Below are positions 25,401 through 38,434 of a DNA stretch of 64,000 bases, piece after piece. Position 1 is the first letter of the stretch, and the number at the start of each line of letters is the position of its first letter. A model generated the notes under the pieces. The model saw only the letters and a program-made list of their open reading frames with translations. It was not told where the DNA came from and ran no database searches. The stretch is from Plasmodium brasilianum. Lineage: Eukaryota; Apicomplexa; Aconoidasida; Haemosporida; Plasmodiidae. Location: NCBI RefSeq assembly GCF_023973825.1, contig NC_090124.1, forward strand, positions 1 to 64,000. Reading direction: 5' to 3'. A program made the position numbers and the translations under genes.

Positions 25401-27734
25401 TCTTCGCATTATATAAGGTTCATCTTAGATTTAGTTAAATTTTTTATTAGCAATAGCACCGAATAATTCACACTGTACTTTGAATTAACCTTAACTATAA
25501 ACTCTTATTTACTTGTACTCAGATAAATTTTTTCAATACACAGTATTCAACTGTATTTTACAGATTATTATCATTTCATATAAAATAGACACCCTGCATA
25601 TAATATTTATTGAACATTTCATAAAAATTCATAAAATATGTAAATGTGAATAGATAATCTAAGAGAAAATGAAAAATACAAATATATTTTTACAGATTTG
25701 TATTTCATTATTAATACGAACAATATAACATTAAATATAAGAATAGTTTTCTTATGATATATGGATAACAAAAAGATATAAATAAATTTTACTTCTATAT
25801 TTTTTTTATAATTTCAAATAAATAAGTGTGAATATCTTTAATTTCGTCAATGTTTCTAATTTAAGAAGTATTATATAAAGTAGTATAGACATTCTCCGTT
25901 CCAAATAATTATTTTTGCTTAATACATTAGAGATTGTAAAAAATAAAAGGTATATCTTGTAATCATATAATTATTCCACACATGTTTTATCTTCACAGAA
26001 TATATTTTAATAAAATAAAATAATACTTAATAGGAACAAAAAAAAAAAAAAAAAAAAAAAAGTTAAAAATAAATATAATTAATTATTTTATTGATATACT
26101 TACTATAATTACTTCGCTCTCCTAACGCAGAAGTGTTCATATATGATACTCTCCTTTTCTCTTATACCTAGGTATGTTTTTTGAAGAGAAGATATAAGAA
26201 TGTATTATTTTAATGTTTCAAAAATACAGTTTAGAGTGTATTAATTTGTGATAAATAAAATATAGATTACTATTATACTATAATTTTCATTTGAATCTAT
26301 AAAAAATCAAGTTTAAAAAATAAAATATTATCATGAAAATCAGAAGCAAAAAATATTCATGGGAAATATTATGAAAGGAACTTATTTAAGTCTTGTAAAA
26401 AAAATTATAGTAATTTTTCAAGTATATCATCATCATGTTTATATAACAAGTATAATCCTTCTTAATGATTTATCAATTATTATAAACAAAGAATTCTTTA
26501 ACTGTTATTTTACGTAATATTCGTCATACATAAGAAAGAATTAGTCGTTATCATCATTAACTATTATACTTTTTTACTCTCTTAACAAAGTTTTAACATA
26601 TTACATAATATACTTATATATAATCATAAAGAATATCACATATATGTGAGAGTATCTACGCGTTGTTATATTATTGTGGAACATATATATTTATTGTCAT
26701 TACCCCTAAACATAAGTTTTTACACACATACACGTATATTTTACAATGTTACTAATATGGTAAGCAAAATAAATAATATATACATAAAATGTATTCATAT
26801 ATAATTATATTTAATCCAATAAATTTATGATTTAATAATATAAAGATATGCATAGTTTTTATATTTATAAAATTTTAATATAGTACATATTTAATACATT
26901 TTGGAAAAATTGAATTAATACCACAATTATGAATACTAATTAAATGATATAAGATTTTAAGTATTCATATAACTACAAATATATATAATTTGTAAGTTAT
27001 TTAACAATTATAAATAATTCATTTCTAATTATGATGGAATTTTCATTATATATTTGTAACTTTAAAATTATATCCTGCAAAAGAAACTAAAAGTACGTTA
27101 AAATAATGTTTGCATTAAATATACATTATAACATATTTCTTGTATAACAAATATTATAGAATAATCATTAAGATTTTCCTTTAAAAAATTATGTATATAC
27201 ATAAGTATATAATATTATATTCTGTCTCTTGCATTAAATGAAGAGAAATACATATTTATTATCACGTTAAAACTAATAATACTTTTTATTAATAACCAAA
27301 AATAAAAATCATTTTAGACTATAAAAAAATGCACATAATGAAAATTAGAATTTATGAGTTCATATATAAATTAGAATACTTCAAAAAAATTATATGAATA
27401 ATGTTATTGTATATTCATTTAACTGATATACATATATTTTATATCTAGTTCTACTTAAATAAAAAAATATATGAGGGTAATCACAATATACAGCTAAGCC
27501 GAAACCGTTCATTATAATACAAAATAAAAAATATTAAAATATTCACAATACCAAAAAAAATAGAAACATGTGTTTTTTTGCTCATGTATATCACAAAAAA
27601 CTTGTATTCCAAGGCATGTTAGCAAATAAATAAGCAATTTTACATACGTTTAATAAATATATAAGTAAATATATTACAGGTGTTTCTTCATATTAAAGAC
27701 TTCGATGATTGAAAAATATTTCTAATAACTAATT
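22464..27734. other. Intergenic, with a possible degenerate coding remnant
   Basis: Mostly featureless AT-rich DNA, with (TA)n at 23830-23852 and a 24-base poly(A) at 26038-26061. Between about 24830 and 25060 the minus strand reads as a tryptophan-bearing, basic peptide interrupted by stops (KENRRWFNRSIKK, KDFNLWFISGKL). This might be a worn remnant of a tryptophan-rich protein gene, but it is weak. The stretch near 25120-25230 resembles the conserved upstream blocks at 19.4 and 31.3 kb. Confidence 0.4.
26038..26061. repeat. Poly(A) tract, 24 bases
   Basis: An uninterrupted run of A, among the longest homopolymers in the window. Confidence 0.9.
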
Positions 27735-28696
27735 TTAACTTTTCCTAAATTTAATTTTTTCATATTTTTTAACTTTTTTATGGTAATAAAATATTCCCGA
27801 TATAATAGTGACACCATATATAAAGAATAGTACTCAATATATTAGAAAGTCAAAAAACGGTGTTATGTAAAAATCTTTATCCTTTTCTGTGATTTTTACT
27901 GTGTACTTGAAAAGCCAACCTACATTGTTCTTCAAATAATTGTGAAAACTCGTATGATCTAGCTGAATTAATGAAAAACTTAATAACTTATATAACCCCC
28001 TTGTAAAACCATAGTTACAAGAAAAATCTAACATGAGTGATAATGATAGCATCAGAAACAATATTAAAGGTAAAGCAAGTCGTAATCTGCATTTTTTAAG
28101 TATTATTTTTTTGTACAGCTTATCACTAATTGTTCTGTTGTATATAAGAAAATTCTGATAATCAAGTTCATTTAATATTTTTCTTTCCAAATGGGAATAT
28201 TTTTTTGTTTCAAATATATAAGATTTATTTTTCGTATCTTTTTTATAGCCTCATGTATTCCCTTGTGAACTTCTATTTGATTCTTTCACTTTTGTTTTCA
28301 CCTCTTTCTCGTTGTTACATATATCATTTTTGTTGTTAAAACTAGTATTAGGTATCTCTTGTCTTGTACATGTAACTTTTGAATTCATACTATGTTTATA
28401 TTTTCCTAGTAATCGATAATCTCTTTTTACTAATTTTTTCCTATTTTTGCTATACTTATCCAATGATATATCAAATATAATCTAAAAAAAAATGTAAATA
28501 TTCGTCATCTAATAGTACAAATAATACAGAAGCAAAAACAAAAAGATTTAATTAAAAAAAAAAAAAAATATATTAGTTTTTCAATTTTCCTTAAATAATA
28601 TTATAATACAATATTACTGTTAAAATGACATGTCCAAGGTAAAACGATAATCCAAACAAAATTAATCAGTAAAAGTGTCTTTATTTTTTGTTCCAT
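27735..28696 (-). pseudogene. fam-l exported protein, full length except for two in-frame TGA codons
   Basis: Exon 1 is 28610-28696 (29 residues): MEQKIKTLLLINFVWIIVL, then PWTCHFNSNI. The intron is 28482-28609 (128 bp; donor GTATTA, acceptor TTTTTTAG). Exon 2 is 28481-27735, IIFDISLDKY onward, in one frame to a TAA at 27735-27737. The motif RDYRLLGKYKHSMNSK starts near residue 49. KNKSYIFETKKYSHLERKIL and NELDYQNFL are near-consensus fam-l, as are RLRLALPLILFLMLSLSLM (first membrane segment), GVTIISGIFYYHKKV (second) and the basic end KYEKIKFRK. The only lesions seen are TGA at 28251-28253 (residue 106) and TGA at 27834-27836 (residue 245, where relatives have F or W). With these read through it would be 277 residues, the normal family length. 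It is a young pseudogene, or a sequence-error or readthrough case. Confidence 0.85.
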
Positions 28697-29110
28697 GATA
28701 TAGATATATAATATTCCAATATAATAAATAAAAAAAAAGTTAATAATATTAAAATATACGTCTAATGATAAAATGAAATATTTATTTTTAAAATGTATTC
28801 GTAATATTACTAAATAGATGATAAAATGTATATAACTCCATTGTTCTTTACAACACCTACAATAGAATATAAACTTATAAATGCATTATATAATGTTTGT
28901 TTTAATGTTAATTATAAATAACAAACTTTCAATAACATGAAAAAACCTTAATTAATTCATATATATTCAAAATATATAATCTAACTATTAAATGTAGTAC
29001 ATTAATTATATAATATTTTATAAATCATCTTCAGAATAAATTCTGAAATAAATATGCGAATACTTATTATATGTAAATATTTAGTTTATATAGTATATAT
29101 AATGTAGGGA

Positions 29111-29137
<27 letters not shown>
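29111..29137. repeat. (AT)n microsatellite
   Basis: About 13 AT units, some 415 bp upstream of the fam-l start at 28696. Confidence 0.9.
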
Positions 29138-29143
<6 letters not shown>

Positions 29144-31079
29144 TCCTATAAGTATTAAGATTATAATTACTGGTGTTAAGAATGCTATACTATGTATAAT
29201 TCAAATGTTATAAATATTTATTTTGGAAAAGGTACTTAATTTTAATGAAATTTTAATTATTATAATAATAAAATAATAGTTCTCATAAAAGAAAAAAAGT
29301 ACATTATTCATGTTAATACAATTGTATTAATTCCTCATTAAGCGGATGTGCTTTTTTATAGTGTATAAATTTTATTAAAAAATCAAATTTCTGCGGAACT
29401 ACCTAAATTGTTAAGAAATATATGATCCAAAAACAAATAAGGAGTTATTTTTGTATTTTTCTACTAAAAATTTTTAATAGTACTCTTTCTAATTAAGTTT
29501 AATTTATATCATTTTACCTTATGAAAAATCTCCATATTCATCAACATAATTTTTTTCATTTTTTTTTTTAATTATATACATACGAAAGAAATATTTATAA
29601 AAAAAAATGAGAAAAATTTTTAATGTAGAAATGAAATAAAAATATGCCATGCAGTTCTATTAATTTATAAATAAACAACAGGAATTAATTTGCATGCTAT
29701 ATACAGAATATAATATGCACATAACTAACAAGAAAGAATAACAAATTTATCTTCTAAAATACATGATTTAGTAATACTTCTATTTGTAATATTAGAGCGA
29801 ATAAATTATATTATACATAATCCTTTAAAATACAGTATTTCAAATTATTTTTGGAGATGCATCATAATAAATATTCATAAATATATAAATAAATAATATT
29901 ATATTAAGAACCATTTTAACAGTAAACAATAAATTATTCCTCAATATTCCCATTCCTTATTTGTTATAGTGCAGAGAATGATAATTCCAAAAATATTATA
30001 TTCGCCAAAAATTATTGTAACCATCTAAAATAATTCTTTATAATTTCCTTAAAAATTATTATTTTACAAGTGTATAATTAAAAAATTAATAATATGGAAA
30101 GATAGCTAAATATATAACACTATATTTAAATTACATAAATTAACATAATTATATTTATATTTTCTTATCCTATATGTATTCTAGTTCTTACAATAATTAT
30201 GAATAATCTTATTTAGCTTTTTGTAGTTTTCCGAACAATTTTTTTGTCTTAGTTTTCTACAATTAATGTTACTATATAAAGAATAAAATAACCTATTTTA
30301 AATATTTACAGAACGAAATTATAAATTATAAAATTAAAATAAAAAATAAGTGAATATAATTTAATTCTTTTAGGCATTTATTTATAAATGGGATTTTTCA
30401 GGTCTAAAAGCACTGATTATATCTATATAGTTTTTTGTTCTATTTTTTTAAACAGCAGATATATATTTACATCAATTATTTATTATTTTTTTTTTAATTA
30501 TTAAATCACGTAAAAATAGTTTAATTTCCTTCTAGAATTCTAAATATATTCCTTATTATGTATATATAGAATAGGTGAATTGTGCTATTATATATATATA
30601 TATATATATATTAATAAACTTTAGATGCTTTACATATTACGATTTTTTATATTTAATACATACAAATAAAACTAATAAAATATAAAGTAATATTAAATTT
30701 CATAATATAATTATCATATTTACACTAACAATAAAGTGAAAAACCTACATAAAATAAAATATTCCTTTAAATGCTTAATTTGTACAGAATATAGTATATC
30801 GTTTATATGGTTACAAGTATAATATATTTATGTATATCTATATTTGTTGCTTTTCCAGAAGTAATAAATGTTTTAAAATTTTCCTTTTTTATATAAAATA
30901 TTTGTTATATTATTTCTAAAAAGACATTATTCTTAAATAAATACTTACACTCCCTAAGCATATGCAGATTTATAAGACTAATAATGTATTAATCTATAAA
31001 TAAATATATTATACAAAAGAGCAATAATTTTTGTAAGATAATTAAAATCTCTAGATATGAATATAGTACACGTAAAAAT

Positions 31080-32610
31080 TACATGACTAAGTGCAAGCGC
31101 TGTCGATACATAAAACTTGTAAATGAGATTCATGAAACTCCTCAATTTCAATGAACATCATTTTACATAAAAACATCAATTAAGATGTTATTCCTACTAG
31201 AAGAAACACATTCAAGTGATTCTCAGAATGAACTTATCTAAAAACTTCCCATAATTACATTCATATTTATAACATTTTTTTTCATATTCTTCCTTTTTCT
31301 CAAACTATAAATTTTTCAAATTAAAAATGATAATGCTTTTCTATAACCCCTTTAATCTATTATGACAAAAATTACTGTTTTAATGGTGTCTTACCTATAA
31401 ATATGTATTTTTTTTAAAATTATTTTACTTCACTTAACAAACAATGTTGCCAACAATAAAAAAAAAATTACAAACTCCTAGAAATATATGAATGTAAAAT
31501 ATGAACATATAACTATACATTATTCTTAAAATCATTATACATATGTAACAGTACTTATTATATAAAATACGGCACTGTAAATTACTCTAATTTATAAATA
31601 TTCAAATATAATAATCGTTGTGTATATAATATAAATTCGTGACTAAGTTAATTCAAGGTTGTTTTAAAAAAATACACAAAAAATGTATGAATAATTTTTT
31701 TTAATAATCATACTAGCAATATAATAGTATTTATGTGGGTATTATTGTAACGGAACGCTAAAAGTTCAAATGTAAAATTCACTGTAAACTCTTTTGACAA
31801 GGTGGAAAAAACAAAATGTGCAATTCAAAGACAAATATTTTATTCATAATTATATGCTGTGAAGTAAACATAGAGAATATTCAAAAAAACATTAATTTTA
31901 ATATGATAACTAATATCTATATTATTATTCAGCGCACATATATTTTGAATAAATAGTAGTTCTAAGAGACAACCTATCCATATGATATATATAAGTAGAA
32001 ATATAATAGAAAGGACAACCTATTAATTGAATAATAGTAACGTTAATAGAAGCTCCAAATGATAAATAAAATTATCATGAATTTAATTAAAAATACGTAA
32101 TAAGAAGTATTAGTTATAATTTAATGTATAATTGAATACAAATAATCATATTTATACGGTAATACTTAAATAATGACAAACGTGATAATTCATTGAATTC
32201 AAAATTTTAAAATATCAAAGCTAACATCAAATAATTTGATATTAAATATACTACAAATTTAATGATTATACGTAATTCATTAAGATTAAATGGTAAAATT
32301 TATAAATTAATATAATCACAAGTTACACATTTAGGAAATGTATATAAATATAATATATTCCATTATTAATGAAATCATATATAAAACAAATTCCCCGTAT
32401 AATATATCATTTTATATTTAGGGTTATAAATAAAAGTATACAAATAAAATTAAAGCATATATAACTTAATATAGATTTATTTATCATACTCCTAATACAT
32501 ATTTTTCTTTATGCGTGCTTGCGTTATTTGAGTACATAGTTAATTGTAAAATCTATAATGAAATAATATGAACCGTAATTTTAAATATGTGAATATTTTT
32601 TTATAATAAT
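31080..32610. repeat. Diverged duplicated block, copy 2
   Basis: This is the partner of 19200-20690. It lies upstream of the fam-l gene at 27735-28696 at about the same distance as copy 1 lies upstream of the gene at 16053-16892. The two therefore appear to be parts of larger gene-plus-upstream units of about 4.7 kb. Confidence 0.6.
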
Positions 32611-33529
32611 ATATATTACAGCAACTAGAATAAACGTTTATACTTATTAAATAAGAAAAAAGTAAAATTTCATATAAACATATATTTTTTCTTAAATATA
32701 TATTGGCTTTTACACGGTAGAACTTTTTATGTATATAGTATGGTTGTTAGCTAATATTATGTTAATAATTTTTTTATGGAATATAACTGCTTCAATATTG
32801 TATATTATATTTTATATATATAATTTATGCAATAGATTCGTAATATTATCAAAAATACTTCTATAATTCACGTGAACACTTATTAATTTTTAAATGATTA
32901 TAAATTAAATGAGAAGTATAAACAGTATCATCACGCAATAACATTATCATATATTAAAGCAGAAAAAGAAAAATAAATGAAAAAATAATATAAAATAAGT
33001 CTTATGCTTATACCAAATATTATATAATCCTCCAAATATAAAAATAATTTTGTTTTTTTTTACTAATATGTTTATATTTATATATAAATGAATAAATTAA
33101 TAAAACAAAGTAATGTGTTATTTATTATAAACTTAATAAAATTGTAAGAAGGAATTTAACTGCTTCTGATCATTAATTATTATAGTAAAAAATTTTTAAA
33201 AAAGTAAAATGTATTTATACTGCTTCCAGAAATATAGATGAATTATAGTATATATAAGAAATGCAAAATAAAAATTAATATAATTTTAATTCTATATTTA
33301 AAAAAAATACGTATTATTTTATCCAAAGTTTAGTTATATCAAATTATGGTGATTCATTTTTTTTAATATATAATCTTCATTTCATTGACATATCATAATG
33401 AACCATTTTATTGTGTAGCTTAGACGCATTTTCTTATTAAATAATTTAAAGTAGCTAATAATTGCACATTACAGAATCATTAAAGTTTAAATTAATTATT
33501 CATATATAATAATACTTTACAACATTTAT

Positions 33530-35900
33530 TACATTTATATATTTATAACATTTTTTTACCTTTTATTTTTTTTTTTTTTTAAACTATATTTTCTTATTTT
33601 TATCCAAAGAATTAAGAAAAAAAATTTTGTTCAAATCATTATTTTTAACATTATTTTATATATTATATTATTAATATTTTGTAATTAATATTAAAAACAC
33701 TAAATATAGAGGAAACATAAGTAAAATTATAATCTATATTATTTTTATTAAGCAAACTTTTTATTTATAAAGATACATAATATAACAATAAATGCTAACT
33801 CAGATAATGTATACTTTTTACTATTAAAAAACCATTAAATATTTTTACATAAAATATATAATTATGTTAATATTTTACACACCACATGTGTATTAATAAA
33901 AATTTTACTAAATTGTTGTTATTACGTATATATATTTAGTATCCTAATTATTCTGTATATTCCATATTATTTAAAAAAAAAAATTCGTATGTAAGATATT
34001 AAAAGATTTCAATGTATTTTTCGTTATTTTAATAGTAATATTGAAATTAAGAATTGTATTTTTCCGAAGTTTAACCTTTATATTTTATATAATTCAGTAT
34101 TATTACATTTTATTAATTCTAATAAATAAAATAGTGAAACCCTTTAATAATACGTGCACATAATGTATAAAATAATTTTCTGAGGTAAATTATTTACAGT
34201 TTGTCTAGTTGTAATTAGCATATAATAATTATATTTTCTTTAAAGTTCTATACTATTTACAGTAAATTATTAATATATCTACTTAGAAATTTTAATAAAA
34301 TATATTTATTTAATGCATTTTTATTCTTTTTATCTTTTAATGGATGTTATAATTATCATTAACTAAAGAAAGCTATAAAGTTTTAAATTTTAAGTAGGAA
34401 ACAATAAAACAAATTATTATATATATTCTATTAATTAATATACATAAAATTATATTTCCGAAAGTTATATTGCCTCAAAAGATTTGATATTTCAAAAAAA
34501 AATTCGACATGATGATACAAATAAATAAAATTTTCTACTTCATTAATATTTTGTCATTTTCCCTTTTAATATCGATATGTCAGTATTCCTATGAAGTTGA
34601 ATAATTAGTGCACACAAAAAATTTTCTACAATTTCTGTAACGTTAAATTTTTATTTTAAAACTATTATTTCATTTATGTGGAAACATAGATATTTTTTTT
34701 AATATTTAACTTTTAAAAAAGTAACTTTGGCAAATTATCTATTAACAAAAATTAACCTAACTTATACATTAGACATAAATGTACGAACATTATTATAAGA
34801 AGAAGCATATACCTATCTCGAGTAGAAAAATATTCATGAATAAGGTTCATAGATATATATCAGAAACCGTATAATTCATTCAACGATTCTGAATATTATA
34901 GAACACAACTTGAAAAAATAGAAAGCAAGTATCAAAACGAAAGAGATATATCAACAGAAGAAATAGAGTCACCGTCAAACGATAACCTCTTAATGAAATT
35001 AGGTGTAAATTATAAAAACGATACATCACGGCTACTACATATTAAGTACAAAATGAATTGTAAACTATAAAGTATGTCTAACAAATATAATAAAAATGTA
35101 GATATAGCTTTAAAATAATTTTTAGCAAAAAGTCTGTTCCACCTGAACTTATTCCTCACTATTTTATCCAGATTTTTATTTATTTCCTGCATTATATTTA
35201 TTATCCATGATTCCTTTATATGCCTATGTAACGATAAAATATAATAAGCTAAATAAGTCTAACCATAACGATTCAAATTAGGATATGAATATTCTTGAAC
35301 TCTCCCTAGATTTATACATAAGAATGATTCCTTTATATCTTTGAATTGAATTCACATATTATAATACCCATGAAATTTTATGCACATAAGAGTACATAAA
35401 ACTCCTGTTATATATGTGATACATGAATTATATTCCTTTCGCTATTATCTAAAATATTGCAACCTATGTTATTCTCATAGTACCTAGATTAAATGCTTAA
35501 TTAATAAATTTCATGGTTATGTATATAATTAATATTTCATAATTTGCATAAGAAAATTTACATTTATCTATTTTTTTTTTTTTTTTTTACTTATATAGGT
35601 AAAAAAATGGAATAGATAAGTTTGTTCCACTTATTTACAAAAGTTATATTTTTACAAATAAGTTTATTTACTTTTTTATTATATTTACGTTTATGTTTTT
35701 ATCACTATTTCAGGATATATGTAATTTTTAAAGGTATAATTTTATTAGGTTTTAAAATTATACTCATTATATAAATTTATTTATTGAAGTATACATACGT
35801 TTTACACGTTAATTAGGATAACGTTTCTGAGAAAGAGAAGAAACAGAATAGACGTAATAGTAGTTTTGTTAAATATAAATATTAATATCGTTATAATTTA
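33530..35900 (+). repeat. Diverged duplicated block around an exported-protein gene, copy 1
   Basis: It is colinear with about 53190-55560. Shared landmarks are: a long T-run and attattttatatattatattatta upstream (33650, 53300), the signal exon (34509, 54140), and aaactcctgttatatatgtgata/gaactcctattatataagtgata downstream (35398, 55088). A further landmark is ggttttaaaattat/agttttaaaattat (35748, 55445). Gene and flanks were copied as a unit on the plus strand. Confidence 0.65.
34509..35244 (+). pseudogene. Exported-protein pseudogene, two exons
   Basis: Exon 1 (34509-34595) reads MMIQINKIFYFINILSFSLL, then ISICQYSYE, followed by a GTTGAA donor. This matches the signal exon of the 54140 gene in length and sequence. 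Exon 2 (acceptor near 34725) reads TKINLTYTLDINVRTLL, then a TAA, then EEAY, aligning with NTLDIGVNRLLCAKAY of the paralogue. So a stop falls in the export-motif region. Further on, another frame carries PYNSFNDSEYYRTQLEKIE, and a hydrophobic C-terminal stretch (FLTILSRFLFISCIIFII) is readable to 35244. An antisense 60-codon frame at 35010-35192 overlaps the end. I prefer the plus strand because the signal exon and the paralogue are on it. Function unknown. Confidence 0.6.
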
Positions 35901-38434
35901 TACTTAATAGAAATATTGTTTTTTGTATATTTTAATTTTTTCGAATAATTTATTTAAATTGCTTGAAAAAACGATTAAAACTTAGTATTACCCCTTTTGT
36001 GTTATAAACAAAAACATTATATTATATTCTTTAAGTATATACAATTATATGAACTTAATTATTGTTTTATTTGTTTTTCTTTCTATATTACTCTATCTCA
36101 AAGCAGTTTTATTTTATATTTAATTTTTTATATGTTATTGTCTATATTCATTCTATTCCATATATTCCACAAAAATATACAATATTAATGTACAATCAAA
36201 TGAATATGAGATTATATATACATACCACGTATCATATTTTTCTTTTTATTATCGTTAATATTACTCGGTTAACTAAATGTATATTCGTGAAAATTTATTA
36301 CTTGTGCGTTCCACATAAGAATAATAACTAGGAGTAAAAAAAGATTAAGAAAATATGAAATGTTAATTAAATAATTATATAAAGGACAATTCAGATAGAG
36401 TAATAAATAGGATTAATTGAATATCTAATTTTTCCATTACAACTATTTATTACTAGCAATTAATTTTGTTGTAACTTACAATCTAAGCATGATAAGAAAT
36501 TTTACTAATGAATAATATTCGTAATATAAAAAAACAATAAATATATAATGTTTCATAATATAATTCTGTTATTTCAATTCAACTTATGTGGTGTTATCTA
36601 AAACACATATTTAACCTAATGTGTATGTATAATAACTAAAAAATAAATTAAACTATATGGAAATAAATATATAGGCAGAAAACGTGTAATTTTAAGACGA
36701 ATTCAAAACTGAATAGCATATAGTGTATCATTAGAATGTATTATTCATTTGAATAATTTTATTTTATTATCATTTCCACGAAACGTACAAACAATTCAAA
36801 ACGAATACATTGAATAACATAAACACTTAAAAGTATATTTATAGAAAAAAAAAGTACTTCGTTTAACATATAATATTATGCTTCGTACATGTTGAATGCA
36901 AAATAAGAATAAATTTAATTGATTTTTATTCCTAATTAATAAATAACCCTTTATCTATTTCTATTACTTTTTCTTTTTTTTTTTTAAAGTTATTATATAT
37001 TCAACTCCTATAAAATAACTTCCATTTATTTATTAATTATACATAAAAGTAAAACTCTATATTATAAACAAAAATAACAAAAAAATTAATTTTAAATTTT
37101 AAATTATTATCACAAAAATATGTTAATTTCATATTAATTTTATTTATCGTTAGGAATTAATATATTTCTATTTTACTCATTAAATAATTCTCAATTAACT
37201 TAGATCTTAACATTTAAAAAATATACATTTTTTAAATTTTTACTGTTTAATTCATTTAATAATATATCTTCAACATGTCTTCTAATAATAAATATTACAT
37301 ATTTATTCACTTATTCTTTATTATTCAAATTGAAAAGTTCGAATTAAAAGATTATTATTGCACTTCAATTAATTTATTTTATATAAAATGTTGTAACCAT
37401 ATTCATTTATATTTTATCCCAAAAAATACAAATTCTAAATTTTTAATCTTTTTTCAGCTCATCAACTTAGTATATACTCCTTAATGCTTCTGTATAAATA
37501 AATATATATTAATTTTTTTTTAATATATAAATAATGCATCATCTTAATAATCTTCTCATATATTATAAATCATTATGAAACCTTCATAATCATGCTTTAT
37601 AAGATCATTATGCTTTTAAAACTATTTTTAATGATGTATAATTATTAAATTAATAGATGAACATATATAAATATATAAAACAAAAATATATCATATATTA
37701 TAATTTTTACAATTTCTAATATATATAATTCTAAGTAAATAATACGAATTTAAAATAAATACAATAGAACAAATAAAAATATATAATAATTATATTTGTA
37801 TGTTTTATCTTACATTGAAATATGAATTAATTGTTAAAGATAAAAATACATTTCACTACTATATAAATTCAGAATATGATATTTTTTTAATATAGATGCA
37901 TAAACAAAAAAAACATAAAATAATATAAAAAAGTACATAATGTTCAAATAAGCAATTACAATTTTTATACTTTATATATATTCATTTTTTTCTTTTAGTA
38001 AATTTGATTACTTCAAGTGCAAATTTTTTATGTATCTTAATACTGCTTCCCAAAAACATTTTATAACATATACGCAATTATAACAAATTGAATCACATCA
38101 AATAATTAAAAAAACGAATTTCTCGATATTACTAATTAATATATATTCGTTTTACATCATGAAATCATGCTAAACATCCAACTGTATCGTAAAAATTATC
38201 ATTATTTTAATTTTTTATGCATAGAGAAACCTAACATACAAATAAAAATATAACAAACGAGAAATTTTTGTTTCATAAATATATTTTTTTAAGGTATATT
38301 AATTACAAGAAAATATGTTATATATTTATATTTTAAAATTAAACTTTTATTTGCTTCGTAATATAACTATAAAGTGAAAAATACTTCTACAACTACAAAC
38401 CCAAATGTTATTCTTTTAGAGAAAGGATCGTCTA
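35245..38434. other. Intergenic, no gene seen
   Basis: 3' flank of the pseudogene at 34509, homologous to the 3' flank of the 54140 gene up to about 35.9 kb, then AT-rich DNA. Open frames at 35997-36331 and 37275-37484 are I/F/Y-rich and have no supporting structure. Confidence 0.5.

Larger units (their letters stand above)
28697..34508. other. Intergenic, strand-switch region
   Basis: Nearly 6 kb without a supported gene, separating the minus-strand fam array from the mixed-strand right half. It contains (TA)n at 29111-29137 and 30588-30611, the duplicated block 31.1-32.6 kb, and from about 33.5 kb the left arm of another duplicated block shared with 53.2 kb. The 31080-31240 stretch is less AT-biased and has a short open plus-strand run ending LEETHSSDSQNELI, which I cannot assign. 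Confidence 0.5.

Noticed and set aside
30395..30460. Minus-strand gaacaaaaaact stretch resembling a fam signal exon
   Set aside because: No start codon, an early stop, and no hydrophobic core or exon 2 nearby.
35010..35192. 60-codon minus-strand frame starting MQEINKNLDK
   Set aside because: Overlaps the plus-strand exported pseudogene; the plus strand has the signal exon and paralogue support.
35997..36331. Two overlapping plus-strand frames rich in I, F, Y and H
   Set aside because: Chance frames in AT-rich DNA.
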